Below, in pieces: positions 34,169 to 45,535 of a DNA stretch of 60,000 nt. Numbering within the stretch: position 1 is the stretch's first letter; each line of letters starts with the position of its first letter. A program made the position numbers and the translations under genes. Source of the stretch: Nymphaea colorata (taxonomy: Eukaryota; Streptophyta; Magnoliopsida; Nymphaeales; Nymphaeaceae). Location of the stretch: NCBI RefSeq assembly GCF_008831285.2, contig NC_045138.2:32833934-32893933 (forward strand), read 5' to 3'. The notes below the pieces were generated by a model that saw only the letters and a program-made list of their open reading frames with translations, was not told the DNA's origin and made no database searches.

Positions 34169-34557
34169 GAGGGCAAGTTTCTTTCTCTTGGCACTGTAGC
34201 AGGAATACTGCAATAGTTTGTATCTCGTGAGAATCACGAACATGAAAAAGAAAAACAGAACTCACTGTTTTTTGGTTTACTTCCATGAGAGCTTGTGTTT
34301 TTGTTAGTGTTCATAATTTGTTGTGTAAGAGATATAATTGTTTTCCTCATTTAAGCAGCGTATTTGCTTTTGGAGGATTCCTTGTCAAAATAAATTCTCT
34401 TGCCGTCTTTTTCCAATCTGGTGATGCCAAACTTGTGGCTATTTCTGGTCCCAGATGTAAAGGATCCTTTACATTTTAATGAATTAAAACTGGGATTCCG
34501 ATCCGGAGGAAATACAAATTAATTAAACTGTAATTCATACACAAATTAATTGTGCCA

Positions 34558-34985
34558 CTTAGCAGGAGATTCATGGGTGAGTCTTTTCAGCAATCGTGGA
34601 AGAGGTCCAGAGGCTTTGTGTTTATTTCACCACCATTGATGAAATATGACAATTCTAATAGAATCACGATACTTAAAGCTGGCCGATTCAAAATCGACAA
34701 TGCTTTCAATGGATCTCAACAGCTCTCTTCGTATTATTGCGTGGATCTGAGCATGCACTGTTTGTGTTCTTTTCGCTAGGGTTTCATCGGAGAGGTAAAA
34801 CCCAATGGATGACTCAAAAATTTGATGCGATTAGTCGGATCTCGTGAAATTAAATAATGGGGGATCATACTCCTGCCCGATTTGGATTCTGTTTTAGAAA
34901 TTCAAGTGATCCACATCTGAGTGGGAGTGACCAAAATCTGATTAAGGAGGATCTGACTAATTGTTTTCTAGCTAGAGATCTGTTC
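34558..34985. repeat. Dispersed repeat R1, copy 1
   Basis: Shared with 41400-41805, and in shorter form with 47965-48150 and 55845-56040. All carry 'tcttttcagcaatcgtggaagagg'-like text followed by 'cacgatact'. A short open frame (SFQQSWKRSRGFVFIS) runs through it, but its decay in other copies argues against a protein. Family not recognised. Confidence 0.75.
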
Positions 34986-35186
34986 ACTGCAACAATTGTA
35001 TATTGATTCGCCTTATTTTAAGCATTATCAACAAATTCAGCTTAGGAGTTGAACTCGAATAGGGGTCCGCTCCAAGCTGAAACCCCTTAATCTCACTCCA
35101 TTGTTTAATCAGGTAACTGCTAACTCTAAGCTATTTTAATAGATCCATGGTTGGATCTATCTCCTCCCTCCACCCCTCACTATCAC

Positions 35187-35437
35187 TTTCTAATATGGGT
35201 GGGCGCCAGGCCGGGCTGCCGGCGGGGGCCCGGTACCAAGGCCTGGTAATATTAAAAAAATATTTTTATATTTTAAATTTAATAATATTTTTTTATTATT
35301 TAAAATATAATTTATATTTAAAAAATTATTTTATAGTTTAAAAAGAATTTTTTTTTATTGTAACAGGCCTAGGCCATAGTTTCGGGCCAGTCGGGCCAAC
35401 CCGGCCCCGTCACATGCCCACCCCTAGTTTCTAATAT
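35187..35437. mobile_element. 231-bp short non-autonomous element with 10-bp target duplication
   Basis: The element at 35197-35427 starts GGGTGGGC and ends GCCCACCCCTAG, a short terminal inverted repeat. It has GC-rich ends and an AT-rich core. It is flanked by the exact direct repeat TTTCTAATAT (35187-35196 and 35428-35437). A 9-10-bp duplication fits a Mutator-like non-autonomous element, though I do not recognise the family. Confidence 0.75.
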
Positions 35438-35674
35438 GCATGGAAGAGAAGAATTTTGGAAGCATAATTTGATAACCGATTAATGTAACATAGTGCTGAC
35501 TGGTAAAGAATCATATTTTTAGGTGCTATTAGGCCTGGGCGTCGGGCCGGGTCCGAGTTGAAGAAATTTCTTATCAGGTTGAACTTGAGTGCGTCCGATG
35601 CAGCCCGAGATCTTAATGGGCCGGGCCCGGTTATCACTTCTATAGCCCGGCCCAGCTCGACGGCCCGTTAGGTC

Positions 35675-35890
35675 ATGAGAACGCAACGCAGGCCTCCCGC
35701 TCCCCTAATCGTATTTTCCATCATGGGATGCAGAGCCGTAGAGACAGGGAGAGATTTTTCGGAGATAACCGGGCCACACCCAGCCAGTCCGCCACCGCCA
35801 CGGCGCCACCGTCTCCGCTCCACCATTGGGCCACCCACCACCGTCGCCCTTTCGCCGCTCCGCAGCCATCGCCCTTTTGCTTTGTGAAGG
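35675..35890 (+). other. GC-rich stretch ending in a good splice donor, possible first exon
   Basis: A CCACCG-rich segment with an open frame (MRTQRRPPAPLIVFSIMGC, 70 aa) is followed by tttgtgaag|gtacac and T-rich sequence like an intron. No downstream exon was recognised, and low complexity makes the frame unreliable. It could be a 5' UTR exon of an unknown transcript or a transposon fragment. Confidence 0.25.
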
Positions 35891-36889
35891 TACACGCTGC
35901 TCACTGAAAACATGCAATTTTGGAGTCAGATGGATGTATTCATGGATTTGAGTGTAAAGTTTTGGCATTTATTGTTGTGCTGATCGGATAGGGTGAGAAA
36001 TGTGTAGGTTTGTATGTTAGTTTTGTGTACATCTGAATAAGTTCCATTTTTGGTGTTTTTTTTTACATGTGTACCCATCTGTTTGGAATGACTGCAGAGA
36101 TTGAGGGTCTTTAGAAAGAGGATTTGTTGTCCTTTTATGTGATTATGCTGATCTGAGAAATTTTGAATATGGGATAGATTCTTTGCTTTAGCTTGATTGG
36201 AGTTATGTTCCTGTTTCTGTGCTTCTGAGAGGTTTGTTTTGTTGCTTAAGTTCTCAGTGATGAACAAAGTTTAGAGGGAGACAATCATGCAGTCTTTTTT
36301 TCTGATAAAGTGGCGAAGTATTAGGTTTTGGTTTACTTCAACGCAGTCAATTTGGTATTAGGGATGCGTGAATAAATGGTAGGTAAGGACATGGTTGGGG
36401 TTTCAAGTCCTATTACCAAGTATCAAGTGCTTCAAACAAAAACCATCTGTCATGGTCTGTATTCTTTTGTGTGGGATTGGCGATGTTAATTGTTGCATCA
36501 TGTCTCCCGGTTGGTTGGTCTGTATCTTGTGCCTGAAGATAGAGCTGCAAATTCTATTACAAACGAAATTCAATGTGTCTGTGTAATTAGCATTTTCTTC
36601 TCTATTTTCAGCTTGGATATAGATACCGGATATAAATTTAACAATTCTGAAGCACTTTTACATAAATTGTTATGCTAAATTTGGAATTGCTACAAGAGGA
36701 TATTTAGGAAAAAGTTTGTTTAGTTTACCTTTCACCGTCGTTCTCCTCCATCTGTCTTCGCGCTTCCTCTACTTTCAATCTCACCGCCGTTCTCCTCTAC
36801 CTTTTTTGCTCTAATGATGGTGAGAATGAAAATATGAAATGAAGGTTTTGCCCTAACATAAATAATTTTTTTTTAAAAAAAAAAAAATT

Positions 36890-37250
36890 TAAGTTACTGA
36901 TGGCCTTCTCAGGATTACATTCGCTCGCAAGCTCGAGCCCAAGCCCGACCCATTAAGTACCAAACAGTGTGGGGCCCTATAAGATAAGACCGTTAATAAA
37001 TTTTTTAGGGCCTAAGCCCTAGCCCGAGTTGGGTCAGGTACCGGGTACCCGGCGGTGGCCCAACCCGGTGCCCAGACTTAACTATTAAAAGACGGCACAC
37101 GGCTAAGAAAACCATACCGTCAGAATCTGGCCTGTCTTCCATTGTTGACGTTGCTTCTAAAACCTCTGTAAAGCTTAGTAGATCCCACATCATGCACCAG
37201 GTTTCTATATACAATGTGAGAAAAAGATAATAGAGAGAGCTACATAGTGA
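36890..37250. repeat. GC-rich short-element remnant followed by a dispersed repeat
   Basis: 36900-37080 carries gcccgaccc, gggtacccgg and cccaacccgg motifs like the ends of the elements at 35.2 and 47.1 kb. 37108-37250 ('ctggcctgtcttccattgttgacg...gatcccacatc') recurs at 39640-39770, in part at 52640-52760, and inverted at about 44985-45030. Confidence 0.6.
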
Positions 37251-37254
37251 GGTT

Positions 37255-38576
37255 GGGTGCTATGCGCTCTGCAAAATTGAAAACGTTTACGCACTTCTCG
37301 GAAAAAAAAGGTCGATCGAACCCCTAATGCCGGCTCAAAACGGATCGGATATTCGTTGTAATTAGATTTCCACTAAATTCGTTAAGTCAATTCGACGCCG
37401 AATTCAAGGTGAATAAATAGATCTAGGTTTGATTTATTACTTTCAAACTGAATCTGACTGATATGGTATTCGAGCAGAGATAAATGGCCGCAGAGCATGG
37501 TAAATTGAGAAAGACATAAATATAAACTACTGATACCAAATTTGGTATATACATAGAACCTTTCTAGAATCGAAACAAAGAAAACCAATGTATCCAGTGC
37601 GGCTTCCTTCTCTCTTAGAGCCATTTGCAGGACGCCATTTTCAGTTTTCCAGAAATTATTTTCATGAAGTGACCAAAAGAGATTTTCATGAGTTCTAATT
37701 AGGTAACTATCTTATTAGTGATAAGAACACGTAGCCACTCGATGGTCGCCAGAACAAAGTGAACAAAAGAGGGCGCCTGTGAACAAGCTTCCTGCACACA
37801 GCAGCTATGCAACTCATCGAACGCGGGTTCTGAACAAAATTCTGCAACTCATATCAATTCAGGTTTTTCCTTTGTGCTTTGTTGAAAATTTCCATTGACA
37901 GTATCCAGTAACGACTTTGCGTTAGCAATTAAACATGTTTCCGGTAGAACCTTGAAAGTTGAAACCCTATTGGAAGCGTTTTTCATTTTGGTTTTCAAGA
38001 GGCGGACAATTTCACAAGATGAAGAGCTGGAGTTGCTTTTTGCAGGGCTCTCTTTATGAAAACCAACACATTTTTCTAATGCTGGTAAGTTTGCTTCTTT
38101 TAGCGTAAGCCACGAAGCCATAGCTTCTCTTACATTTCCGTGGTAAACATGGCATGTGGGCCTCTCTTCTTTTTTTGTTTTTGTTGAGCGTACATTTTAA
38201 ATCTCAAATCTCATGTTGGATATAGATTAAGTGCGCCATTTGATTATGTTAATTATATTCTAAGTTGATATAGTATTCTTAAGGGAGTGGTTCTGGTTGT
38301 TGAGGACTTCGATTGTGATAAGAACTATTGCTGGGGGGAATTTTTTTTTGGCAGGAGAAAATGCTATTCTATAGTACACTTAAAATTTAAATGTTATTAT
38401 GCCTAAAAATGGAACCTGAAAGCGTTCTGGACTTATGTGGTTTAGTTTTAAAATATTCAACCCCTTAAATCTGATATTCCTTCTTGTCCATCCGTCTCTA
38501 GCCATCCCCTATCCCAATGTCCTAGGAAGATGACTTCTCGCATGACCGTCAAGAACAAAAAGCCTTCTTCCTCTTC
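37255..38576 (+). pseudogene. Chimera: kinase-gene upstream sequence joined to small-gene exons (copy C)
   Basis: 37255-37735 matches parts of the kinase upstream region (15145-16015). At about 37735 the text switches to the small conserved gene, starting inside its first coding exon (cactcgatggtcgccagaac) and running through its second coding exon and intron to about 38576. The start codon is absent and 24 nt of coding sequence (the AVNAEIDR part) are deleted in frame; the RRTISQDEELELLF exon is still readable. The same junction and deletion recur in the inverted copy at 51.4-52.6 kb. Confidence 0.8.
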
Positions 38577-39396
38577 CTCATAAATCAATCTCATATCTTC
38601 CAGAACTCTGTCCATTCATTAAACTACAAACGTCCAAATTACTAATAGAACAATGCATGTAGAATTTTAGTGGTAATTCATTTCAATGGGGTTTAGCTCA
38701 TTAGCATTAGCAGAAAATTTGGTTTGAGGGACACTAATTCAATAACTTTTGATATCCTATATACAAATAATCAAATATTCTGAAATAATAATATAAAAAC
38801 AAACATATTTTGTAAGGTGGGTATAGGCAACTGCCTACACCATACCCCATGAAGCTCCGCCAGTGGTTTAGCCTGAAGGTATTCGAACCAAATCAAAGCC
38901 TCGCCAACTGACAGAGCCTATAAAAGAATCCCTAGGTACATAAGTAATCCTCTTTTTGTAGCACTTTTTCTTGGTTCAGGGGGTCCATAAACGTAGCCTA
39001 ACCTAAATATAGGTTTATTCCCCATCAAACATGACCTTAATATATATATATATATAGTTGAGAATGTCAGTTGGGCGAGGCTTTGATTTGGTTCGAATAC
39101 CTCCAAGCTAAATCAGTGGCGGAGCCACATGGGGTTTGGTGTAGGCCTGCCTTACAAAATATGTTTATTTTTATATTATTATTTTGGAATATTTGATTAT
39201 TTGTATATAGGATATCAAAAGTTATTGAATTAGTGTCCCTCAAACCAAATTTTCTGGTAATGCTAATGAGCTAAGCCCCATTGTTGAAATGAATTACCAC
39301 TAAAATTCTACGTGCATTGTTCTCTTAGTAATTTGGACTTTTGTAGTTTAATGAATGGACAGAGTTCTGGAAGATATGGGATTGATTTATGATTTT
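38577..39396. repeat. Long foldback: arms of about 340 bp around a loop of about 140 bp
   Basis: 38577-38918 and 39058-39396 are near-perfect reverse complements. The left arm begins tcataaatcaatctcatatc and the right arm ends gatatgggattgatttatga; inner text includes 'ggctttgatttggttcgaat'. The loop carries a (TA)n run. The element interrupts the small-gene copy C right after cttcctctt, where the intact gene continues with tgttaagaaaa. No clear target duplication was seen. Confidence 0.88.
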
Positions 39397-39619
39397 GTGA
39401 ATTGACATCATGTAAAGACAAGACGCAAGTATGTGACTTAAGACAAACTTCAGCCCATATATATATATATATATGAATTTAACCCAAATATGTTACTTTT
39501 TAAACACGTAGCAACTCATTAGTTAGTGTTTTGACTTCAAGATTATTGTTTCAGCCCATTATGTGCATGCAGTAAAGCTTTAGCAAAGCTATTAGAAGAC
39601 GACACACTGCCTAAAAGAG

Positions 39620-40020
39620 AAGGAAACCATACCATTAGAATCTGGCCTGTCTTCCATTGTTGACGTTGCTTCTAAAACCTCTGTAAAGCTTTGTAGATCC
39701 CACATCGTGCACTAGGTTTTTATATACAGTGTGAGAGAGATAGAGAGAACTACATGGTGAGGTTGGGTGCTATACTGGTATGGAATTACTTTACTAAGAG
39801 AAGCATAAGGAGAAAAAATTACTCTTTATCTTTTTTTTTCTTCTTTTTTCCCTTTCGACTGTCCATCTTGAACCATCTACCTTGAAAAGATGGATGACAA
39901 ACGATTCTTCACAAGTTTAGCACCTAAAAATATGATTCTTTACCAGTCAGGTTCAGCACCATGTTATTAATCGGTTATCAAATTATGCTACGAAAATTCT
40001 TCTCTTTTATGCATATCATT
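39620..40020. repeat. Dispersed segment upstream of a GARP exon-1 copy, repeated at 52.64-53.0 kb
   Basis: The stretch from 'ctggcctgtcttccattg' to 'gctacgaaaattcttctc' recurs nearly unchanged at 52640-52990, and its last 90 bp recur inverted at about 35440-35525. Nothing coding was recognised. Confidence 0.7.
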
Positions 40021-40022
40021 CA

Positions 40023-40350
40023 TTAAGGAGAAAACAATGTTGAAATTCCATAGGATAGCAGGAGGAGGAATTGAGGGCAGAGAGAAGAGAGAGAGAGAGC
40101 TGGAGATGGCGATGGCCTCCCATTTACAGAGACTGGATGAGAAGACAGAAGGAAAGAAAGAGAAAATTGCAGAACCAAGTAGAGAAGATGGTGCGGGTGA
40201 AGAAAGAGGGAGCTAACAGTAGGTGTGGAAGAAGTTGAGCTAGGCAAAGTCCTGAGATACGCCGTCGGTCCGTGGAGATGATGCACAGAAAGTTGAAGAA
40301 GACAAGGAGGGGAATGCGTAGGAACACAGTGATCTCAATAGCAAAAGCTT
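40023..40350 (+). pseudogene. GARP exon-1 fragment, copy a
   Basis: Matches the 5' UTR and exon 1 of the GARP gene (31780-32095). The frame starts MAMASHLQRLDEKTEGKKEK and stops after about 35 residues. Further on, text matching the acidic region is frameshifted. The match ends at 'gtgatctcaata', before the GARP domain, and is fused there to unrelated sequence at the same point as in copies b and c. Confidence 0.85.
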
Positions 40351-41380
40351 TTTATATCATGGACGTAGGTCATCTTGCCTACGTCCACAATATCTCCAAC
40401 CTCAATCATCTATGGTGGACATTTACCACTATCCATGATTTTAAGGTGCTCTTTACATTTCAAGTTGGTAGATGATCAGGAAAGTTTATCTTGCTGGCCA
40501 CAATTAGAAGATTAATTTCCTTTATTATTTGAGCCAACTTCCTTAACTACCACCTGCTTCCAATTGGCATCATATCTTTTGAGATTTTTTCATACATGCT
40601 GATAGAACGAATGTGCATTGATACCTACTCCAACCTCAATCATTTATGATGGAGATTTTCCACTACTTAAAAACAGATATTATGTGGGGCAATCTCCTTA
40701 TTTTAGAGAGCTCTTTACATCTCAAGTTGTATATAATCAAGAAAGTTTATCTTGCTGGCTATGATTGTAAGATTTCCCATTATCATTTGAGCGAACTTCC
40801 TTACCCTTCACCTATTTACAATTGGTGTCAGAGCCAGAAGTTTTTGGTTATAATTAAGGTGCACTAGTAATAAATTTAAAATTTCTAAGGACCATCAACC
40901 ATGCAAATGACAAAAATGATCCTGACGTGTCAATATTAAAATAAATTTCAAAAAAACTCCTGACAAGGAAAAAAGAAACAATCTGAGGGCAAAAGTTCCC
41001 CGATGAAGAAAGCAGCACCTCAAAGCAATTTGAGAAATACTCGACACCCAAGTCCATGCATAAGAAATGGTTCCAACCCAAGAAGTACGAACAAAAGAAT
41101 GGATTCAGAAATGGAGAAAGGAATAAATCAAAGTGAATGAAACAACCTCAATGACCGCTTTAAAATTTCAACAAAAGGAGAAGAAATCTCATGTCAACTA
41201 ATTAAGATACTATGAACTAAACCGTTTTTCATATGGGTGCTCGTCTTCCTGGAGACGTTTTTGTAGCGATGTCCTCAACCAACAAAACGGCACCCAGACA
41301 TGCACCCATCTTAAAAATGTTTCAGTTCCACAGATCTTAGATGACACAAATTTCTTGTCCTATTAGCGCCCACCCGTTGA
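40340..41380. repeat. Unit X, copy a (sequence fused to the GARP exon-1 fragment)
   Basis: Shared with 45866-46930 and 53402-54500. It begins gcaaaagctttttat and carries a perfect 9-bp hairpin GGACGTAGG/CCTACGTCC at 40361-40386. It then contains two diverged tandem halves of about 290 bp, each with 'ctccaacctcaatcat' and 'gaaagtttatcttgctggc'. The second half ends in tggtgtcagagcc (40823-40835), resembling an LTR-retrotransposon primer site. The right part (from about 40950) is the left arm and centre of the foldback seen complete at 44.2-45.0 kb. Confidence 0.7.
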
Positions 41381-41399
41381 AATTTTGAACTTGTTGATA

Positions 41400-41805
41400 A
41401 TTTTGGCGCTTAGCAGGAGATGTATGACTGAATCTTTTCAGCAATCGTGGAAGAGGTCCAGAGGATTTGTGTTTATTTCACCAACAGAGATGGAGTACGA
41501 CAATTCTAATAGAATCACGATACTAGAAACTGGCCGATTCAATCGACATGGCTTTCAATGGATCTCAACAGGTCTGTTCGGATACTTGTATGGATCTCAG
41601 CAAGCACTGTTTACATTCTATTCTTTGGGGTCCCATCGGAGAGGTAGAACCTAATTGCTGACTCAAAATTTGATGCGTGGGGATCATACTCCAGCCCGAC
41701 TTGGATTCTGTTTTAGAAATTTAAGTGACCGAATCTGAGTTGGAGTGATCAAAATCTGATTAAGGAGGACGTGACTAATTATTTTTAGCTAGAGATCTGA
41801 TCGGA
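41400..41805. repeat. Dispersed repeat R1, copy 2
   Basis: Diverged copy of 34558-34985 in the same orientation, directly following foldback-derived sequence and preceding the gypsy fragment. Confidence 0.75.
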
Positions 41806-41869
41806 CCAGCATAGAACGACTATCCAATCGCTTCTCCAGATTGAGCAGAACCTGGGGTTCTGATACCAG

Positions 41870-42880
41870 CTTTCACGGGCTGACCATCCTGGCGAGGAGC
41901 GGACGCTGGCGCTCCTCGAACGTGGTTACTACTGGCCACAGATGCGTGGCGATGTTGAAGCATATGTGAAAACATGCTTGATTTGCCAACAGGACAATGG
42001 AACGAATCAGAAAACTGTCGGTCTTCTGGAGCATGTTCCTATTCCAGAACATCTGTGGAAATGCCTCTCCATGGACTTCATCGTCAGCTTACCCAAAGTT
42101 GACGGCTTCAGTTCCATTTTTGTGGTTATGGATAGATTCTCAAAATATGTTACTTTCATCCCAGCCTCTAAGGAATGTCCCGTGGAGAAGACGGCGGAGT
42201 TATTTGTGAAGCATATTGTCAAGCACTGGGGTATGCCGAAAAACATTGTCAGTGATCGAGACGCTCGCTTCACAGGAAAGTTTTGGCGCGAAGTATTCTG
42301 TTTGCTGGGTTCAGATTTATTATTCTCAACGAGTTTCCACCCACAAACTAATGGCCAAACTGAACGGATCAACGGGTTGTTGGAATAATACCTTCGGCAC
42401 TATGTCAGCGCGAATCAAAAGAATTTGGTGAAATTGTTGGATGTAGCTCAATTTTGCTATAATTTACAGAAGAGCGAGTCTTGTAGACATAGTCCGTTCG
42501 AGATAGTCACTGGACAACAACCATTAATGTCTCATGCCCTCGCCGCTCAAGAAAATGGATGACCCACTTTTGCCTGCCAGTCGTTCGTGATTGGCAGGAA
42601 CAGATGGAGATGGCTAAGGCGTTCTTACATAAAGCCGCGAAGAAAATGAAAAAGTTTGTAGATCGGAATCGAAGGCCAATGGAATTCCGAGTTGGTGACC
42701 AAGTCCTCGCGAAGCTTTATCCTGATCGCACGGGCATTTTTCATGGTCGACACAGGTCATTAATCCGCAAGTATGAGGTGTATTCAGTGTTTCATGTCTG
42801 TAACCTGAAGCCCTTCTATTTTGATGAGGAATACCCTGATAAAAGCGTCCCAGAACGAGACTCGAGATATATATATATTA
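41870..42880 (+). pseudogene. Broken Ty3/gypsy integrase and chromodomain-region fragment
   Basis: Reads ADHPGEERTLALLERGYYWP and TCLICQQD (zinc-binding region), then MDFIVSLPK, DRFSKYV, SDRDARFTGKFW and HPQTNGQTERIN, giving the D, D and E of the integrase core. A TAA then stands where CAA (Gln) would be expected. After it the frame goes on as YLRHYVSANQKN and SPFEIVTGQQP, meets another stop and frameshift, and resumes with DWQEQMEMAKAF, FRVGDQVLAKL and FHVCNLKPFY. Gag, protease, RT and LTRs are not seen. A G-rich tract (agtgggggatg) at about 42891-42901, followed by TGTGGGATC, could be the polypurine tract and start of a lost 3' LTR. Confidence 0.88.
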
Positions 42881-42949
42881 TATAGAAAACTAGTGGGGGA
42901 TGTGGGATCTAATATATAGAGGGCAAGTGAAAGCATATTCAAAATTAGA

Positions 42950-43135
42950 TATATAAGAAAATTGTGAAAGCTTTTCTACGGTTCCAACGAGAACCGACCC
43001 ATTTGTAACGTTAAATAAATCCCCTGAATCATGATGACGTTGGAAGAGTTTAAAAACATGATTTATCTGATCATAAGCAAATTATTTTTCAAACCAAACA
43101 CCATTTCATCCAGTACTTTCCTACCGGAAACCAAC
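42950..43135. repeat. Dispersed repeat shared with 56.60-56.77 kb
   Basis: Diverged copy in the same orientation at 56595-56765 (shared 'acccatttgtaac', 'tttcaaaccaa', 'accatttcatcca'). Function and family unknown. Confidence 0.6.
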
Positions 43136-43139
43136 AGAC

Positions 43140-44090
43140 CCTTAGCATCTTAGTGCTAACACGGCATTCCACCTCAGTGAAAATTACGGTAATTACCGCA
43201 TAGCTCACAAAAGGGAAAGTTTTAGTGGGCAGATCTATAGCGGTGCTTTTCACCGACCACATTCCACTTGTACGACGCTTTTGACAAGAAAACCTATACC
43301 AGTGAAAATCCCACCGGTGTACGCGATGGGGTCGTATGACGGGCGACCGCTGGGCCGGTGACAAATTCATCACTATAGTTGTGGATTTACACCGGTGATT
43401 TTTTTCGTGGGTTAGATGTCAGTCCGATCACATTTCTAACCTTTGACGTTTCTCACCGCTACAGATTACCTTTTATTTCAATCTCCCACGAAACCCCCTG
43501 CGGATTTCTTCCTGAACTGCTTTCTTTCTCCTCTGTCGCAAAGGGCTTCTCCGTGCTTTCTCGATGGTTCCAAGCATCCTTCATTCAAGGTTTCTAGGAA
43601 TCTTTGGCGGCAGATTCGGACGTGCAGCAAGAGGTTAGGGTGTGCTTCGTCAGCGATTTTTCAGGCGATAGTTCGCTGATCTAGCGTGCAACCACATGGA
43701 GACACTTCTTTCATGGTTCCATGAGAGGGCAGCTCTCTTTTTCTCCTGCCTGCGGCAAAGCAGAGGGCCGACGGCCTTCCTTCGCCTATTGCTTCGCAGG
43801 TTACGGGAGAGCCTGACGGTTCTTCACCTCTGCCGTTGAAGGAAGGCCTTTAAAGTGGGACGCTTCTTTCCCTCCGACGAGAATGGTCAATGGAGCATCG
43901 GGGTGGCTACCATTGTTTTCTCCATTGCTGGGGAATCGGTTAGACGTCAGACTTGCACTCAATGAACCTTTGCCCGACGTGGTAGGGTTTGTGGGGTGAT
44001 CATATAAGGGAAGTGTCAAATACCGCGATTTCAAGAGTTAGGTACATCACTCTTTCTTACACAAGCACCTAAGCCATTGTTTAAGTCTTT
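43140..44090. other. Stretch without a recognised gene
   Basis: Short open frames at 43379-43679 show no domain. Around 43200-43420 'caccggtg' and 'cactatag' words recur, but no element boundary was found. About 43995-44070 resembles the GARP promoter just upstream of the exon-1 copies ('gggaagtgtc', 'acatcactct'). Confidence 0.4.
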
Positions 44091-44179
44091 TTGAAGGTAT
44101 GGAATAGTTTGTTTTTATGGAATTTTCTTTCTTTTTTCACCTTTTCTGATTGATAGATTCTGAACTTATTAAGAGGCTT

Positions 44180-44965
44180 TCCCTTTTGAAAAAGCTCCCG
44201 ACAAGGAAAAAGAAGGAAATAGGAAACGGTCAGGGGCAAAAATTCCCCAATAAACGAAGCAGCTCTCAGCAATTGGAGAAGTACCCAACACCCAAACCCA
44301 CACAGAAGACCAAGAATTTGCAAGAAGTATCTCCTTTTGTTCAGAAATAGTTCCAACCCAAGAAATACCAACAAAAGATTGGATTCAGAAATGGAGAAAG
44401 GAATAAATCAAAGTGCATGAAACAACCTCGAAGACGTTTTAAAATTTGAACAAAAGGAGAAGAAATTTTATGTCAACTGATTAAGATACAAGGAATTAAA
44501 ACATTTTTCAGATGGGTGCACGGCTTTTTGGAGACGTTTTGTGTAGCGACGTCCTCAAAAGTTGGGTCGCTTCAACAAACAAAGCGGCTCCTAGACATGC
44601 ACCCATCTGAAAAATGTTTCAGTTCCACAGATATTAGTTGACATAAATTTCTTGTCATGTTACCGCCCATCTGTTGAAATTTTGAGCCGGCCTTCGAGGT
44701 TGTTTCATGCACTCTGATTTATTCTTTTTTCCTTCTCTGAATCCTATCTTTTGTTGGTATTTCTTAGTTTTTGTTGATTCACCGGGAGGGGTTGTTTTTC
44801 TGAAATCAGAGGAGGTCGTTCTTGCAAATTTGGTCTTTTCTGTGGATCTGTGAGTTGGGTATTTCTCAAATTGCTCAAAGGAGCTTCCGTAGTTGGGAAA
44901 TTCTTGCCCTTGACCATTTCCCTTTTCCTACTTTTTCGTTGTTCAGGAGTTTTTCCCTTTCGTAA
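44180..44965. repeat. Long foldback, complete copy: imperfect arms of about 380 bp with a tight central hairpin
   Basis: The sequence folds back on itself around position 44560. Outer arms pair near 44190 with 44960, middle arms pair 'gtgcatgaaacaacctcgaag' (44414-44434) with its complement at 44693-44712, and the centre (44500-44619) is a hairpin with acatttttcagatgggtgca against tgcacccatctgaaaaatgt. Left arm plus centre recur at 40950-41380, 46480-46930 and 54060-54500. It could be a foldback transposon or the fused end of a DNA element with very long inverted repeats. Confidence 0.85.
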
Positions 44966-44984
44966 AAACCAATTTACAAAGCTT

Positions 44985-45530
44985 TTAGAAGCAACGTCAA
45001 CAACGGAAGACAGGCCGGATTCCGATGGTATGGTATCCTTCTCTTTTAGCCAGTGCGCTGTCTTCCAATAGCTGCCTTTTGTTTATGTTTCTTATCTTTC
45101 AAGAGTAACCCCTTTTTCAGATTGATGGTCCTGTTGTCTTCTCCAGCTGAGTGGTGACCGAACCCATCAATCTACCAGTCTCTTGAAGAAGAATCAATAA
45201 AAAAGGAAGAATGGTAGAGTTGCTGGCCGTGGATGTAGACGTAAAAGACCGAACCACATTATAATTTTTGTTGTCCTTAGATCTATTTTTTGCTATGAGT
45301 AACGTTCTCTGATTGATTGTACAGTAACTTCCTGAATTTCTGCTGAAAGATAAATAGCTAGGGAGTGATTCCTTTAAGTCTGTATTCTCATGTTTTACCC
45401 TTTTTTTTGCTCTAATACCATAAATGTTGGTATGAAGATGTCTTAAGACAGGCTATTCAACATGCACTAAAGGCAAAAGAACAAAAATCGAAAGAGAACC
45501 AACCATGGATCTACATTCTCGATTTTGTCA
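44985..45530. other. Spacer between foldback and GARP exon-1 copy b
   Basis: Starts with an inverted piece of the dispersed repeat of 37.1/39.6 kb ('agaagcaacgtcaacaacgg'). The rest has no recognised similarity within the window and no gene. Confidence 0.4.
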
Positions 45531-45535
45531 TTCAT

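Noticed and set aside
34552-34779. 75-aa frame in repeat R1 (SFQQSWKRSRGFVFIS) as a gene
   Set aside because: The frame is not maintained in the copies at 48.0 and 55.9 kb, and no domain or splice structure supports it.
43379-43679. Two overlapping open frames of 72-78 aa and caccggtg/cactatag words suggesting a CACTA element
   Set aside because: No terminal inverted repeats, target duplication or transposase could be found, and the frames have no recognised domain.
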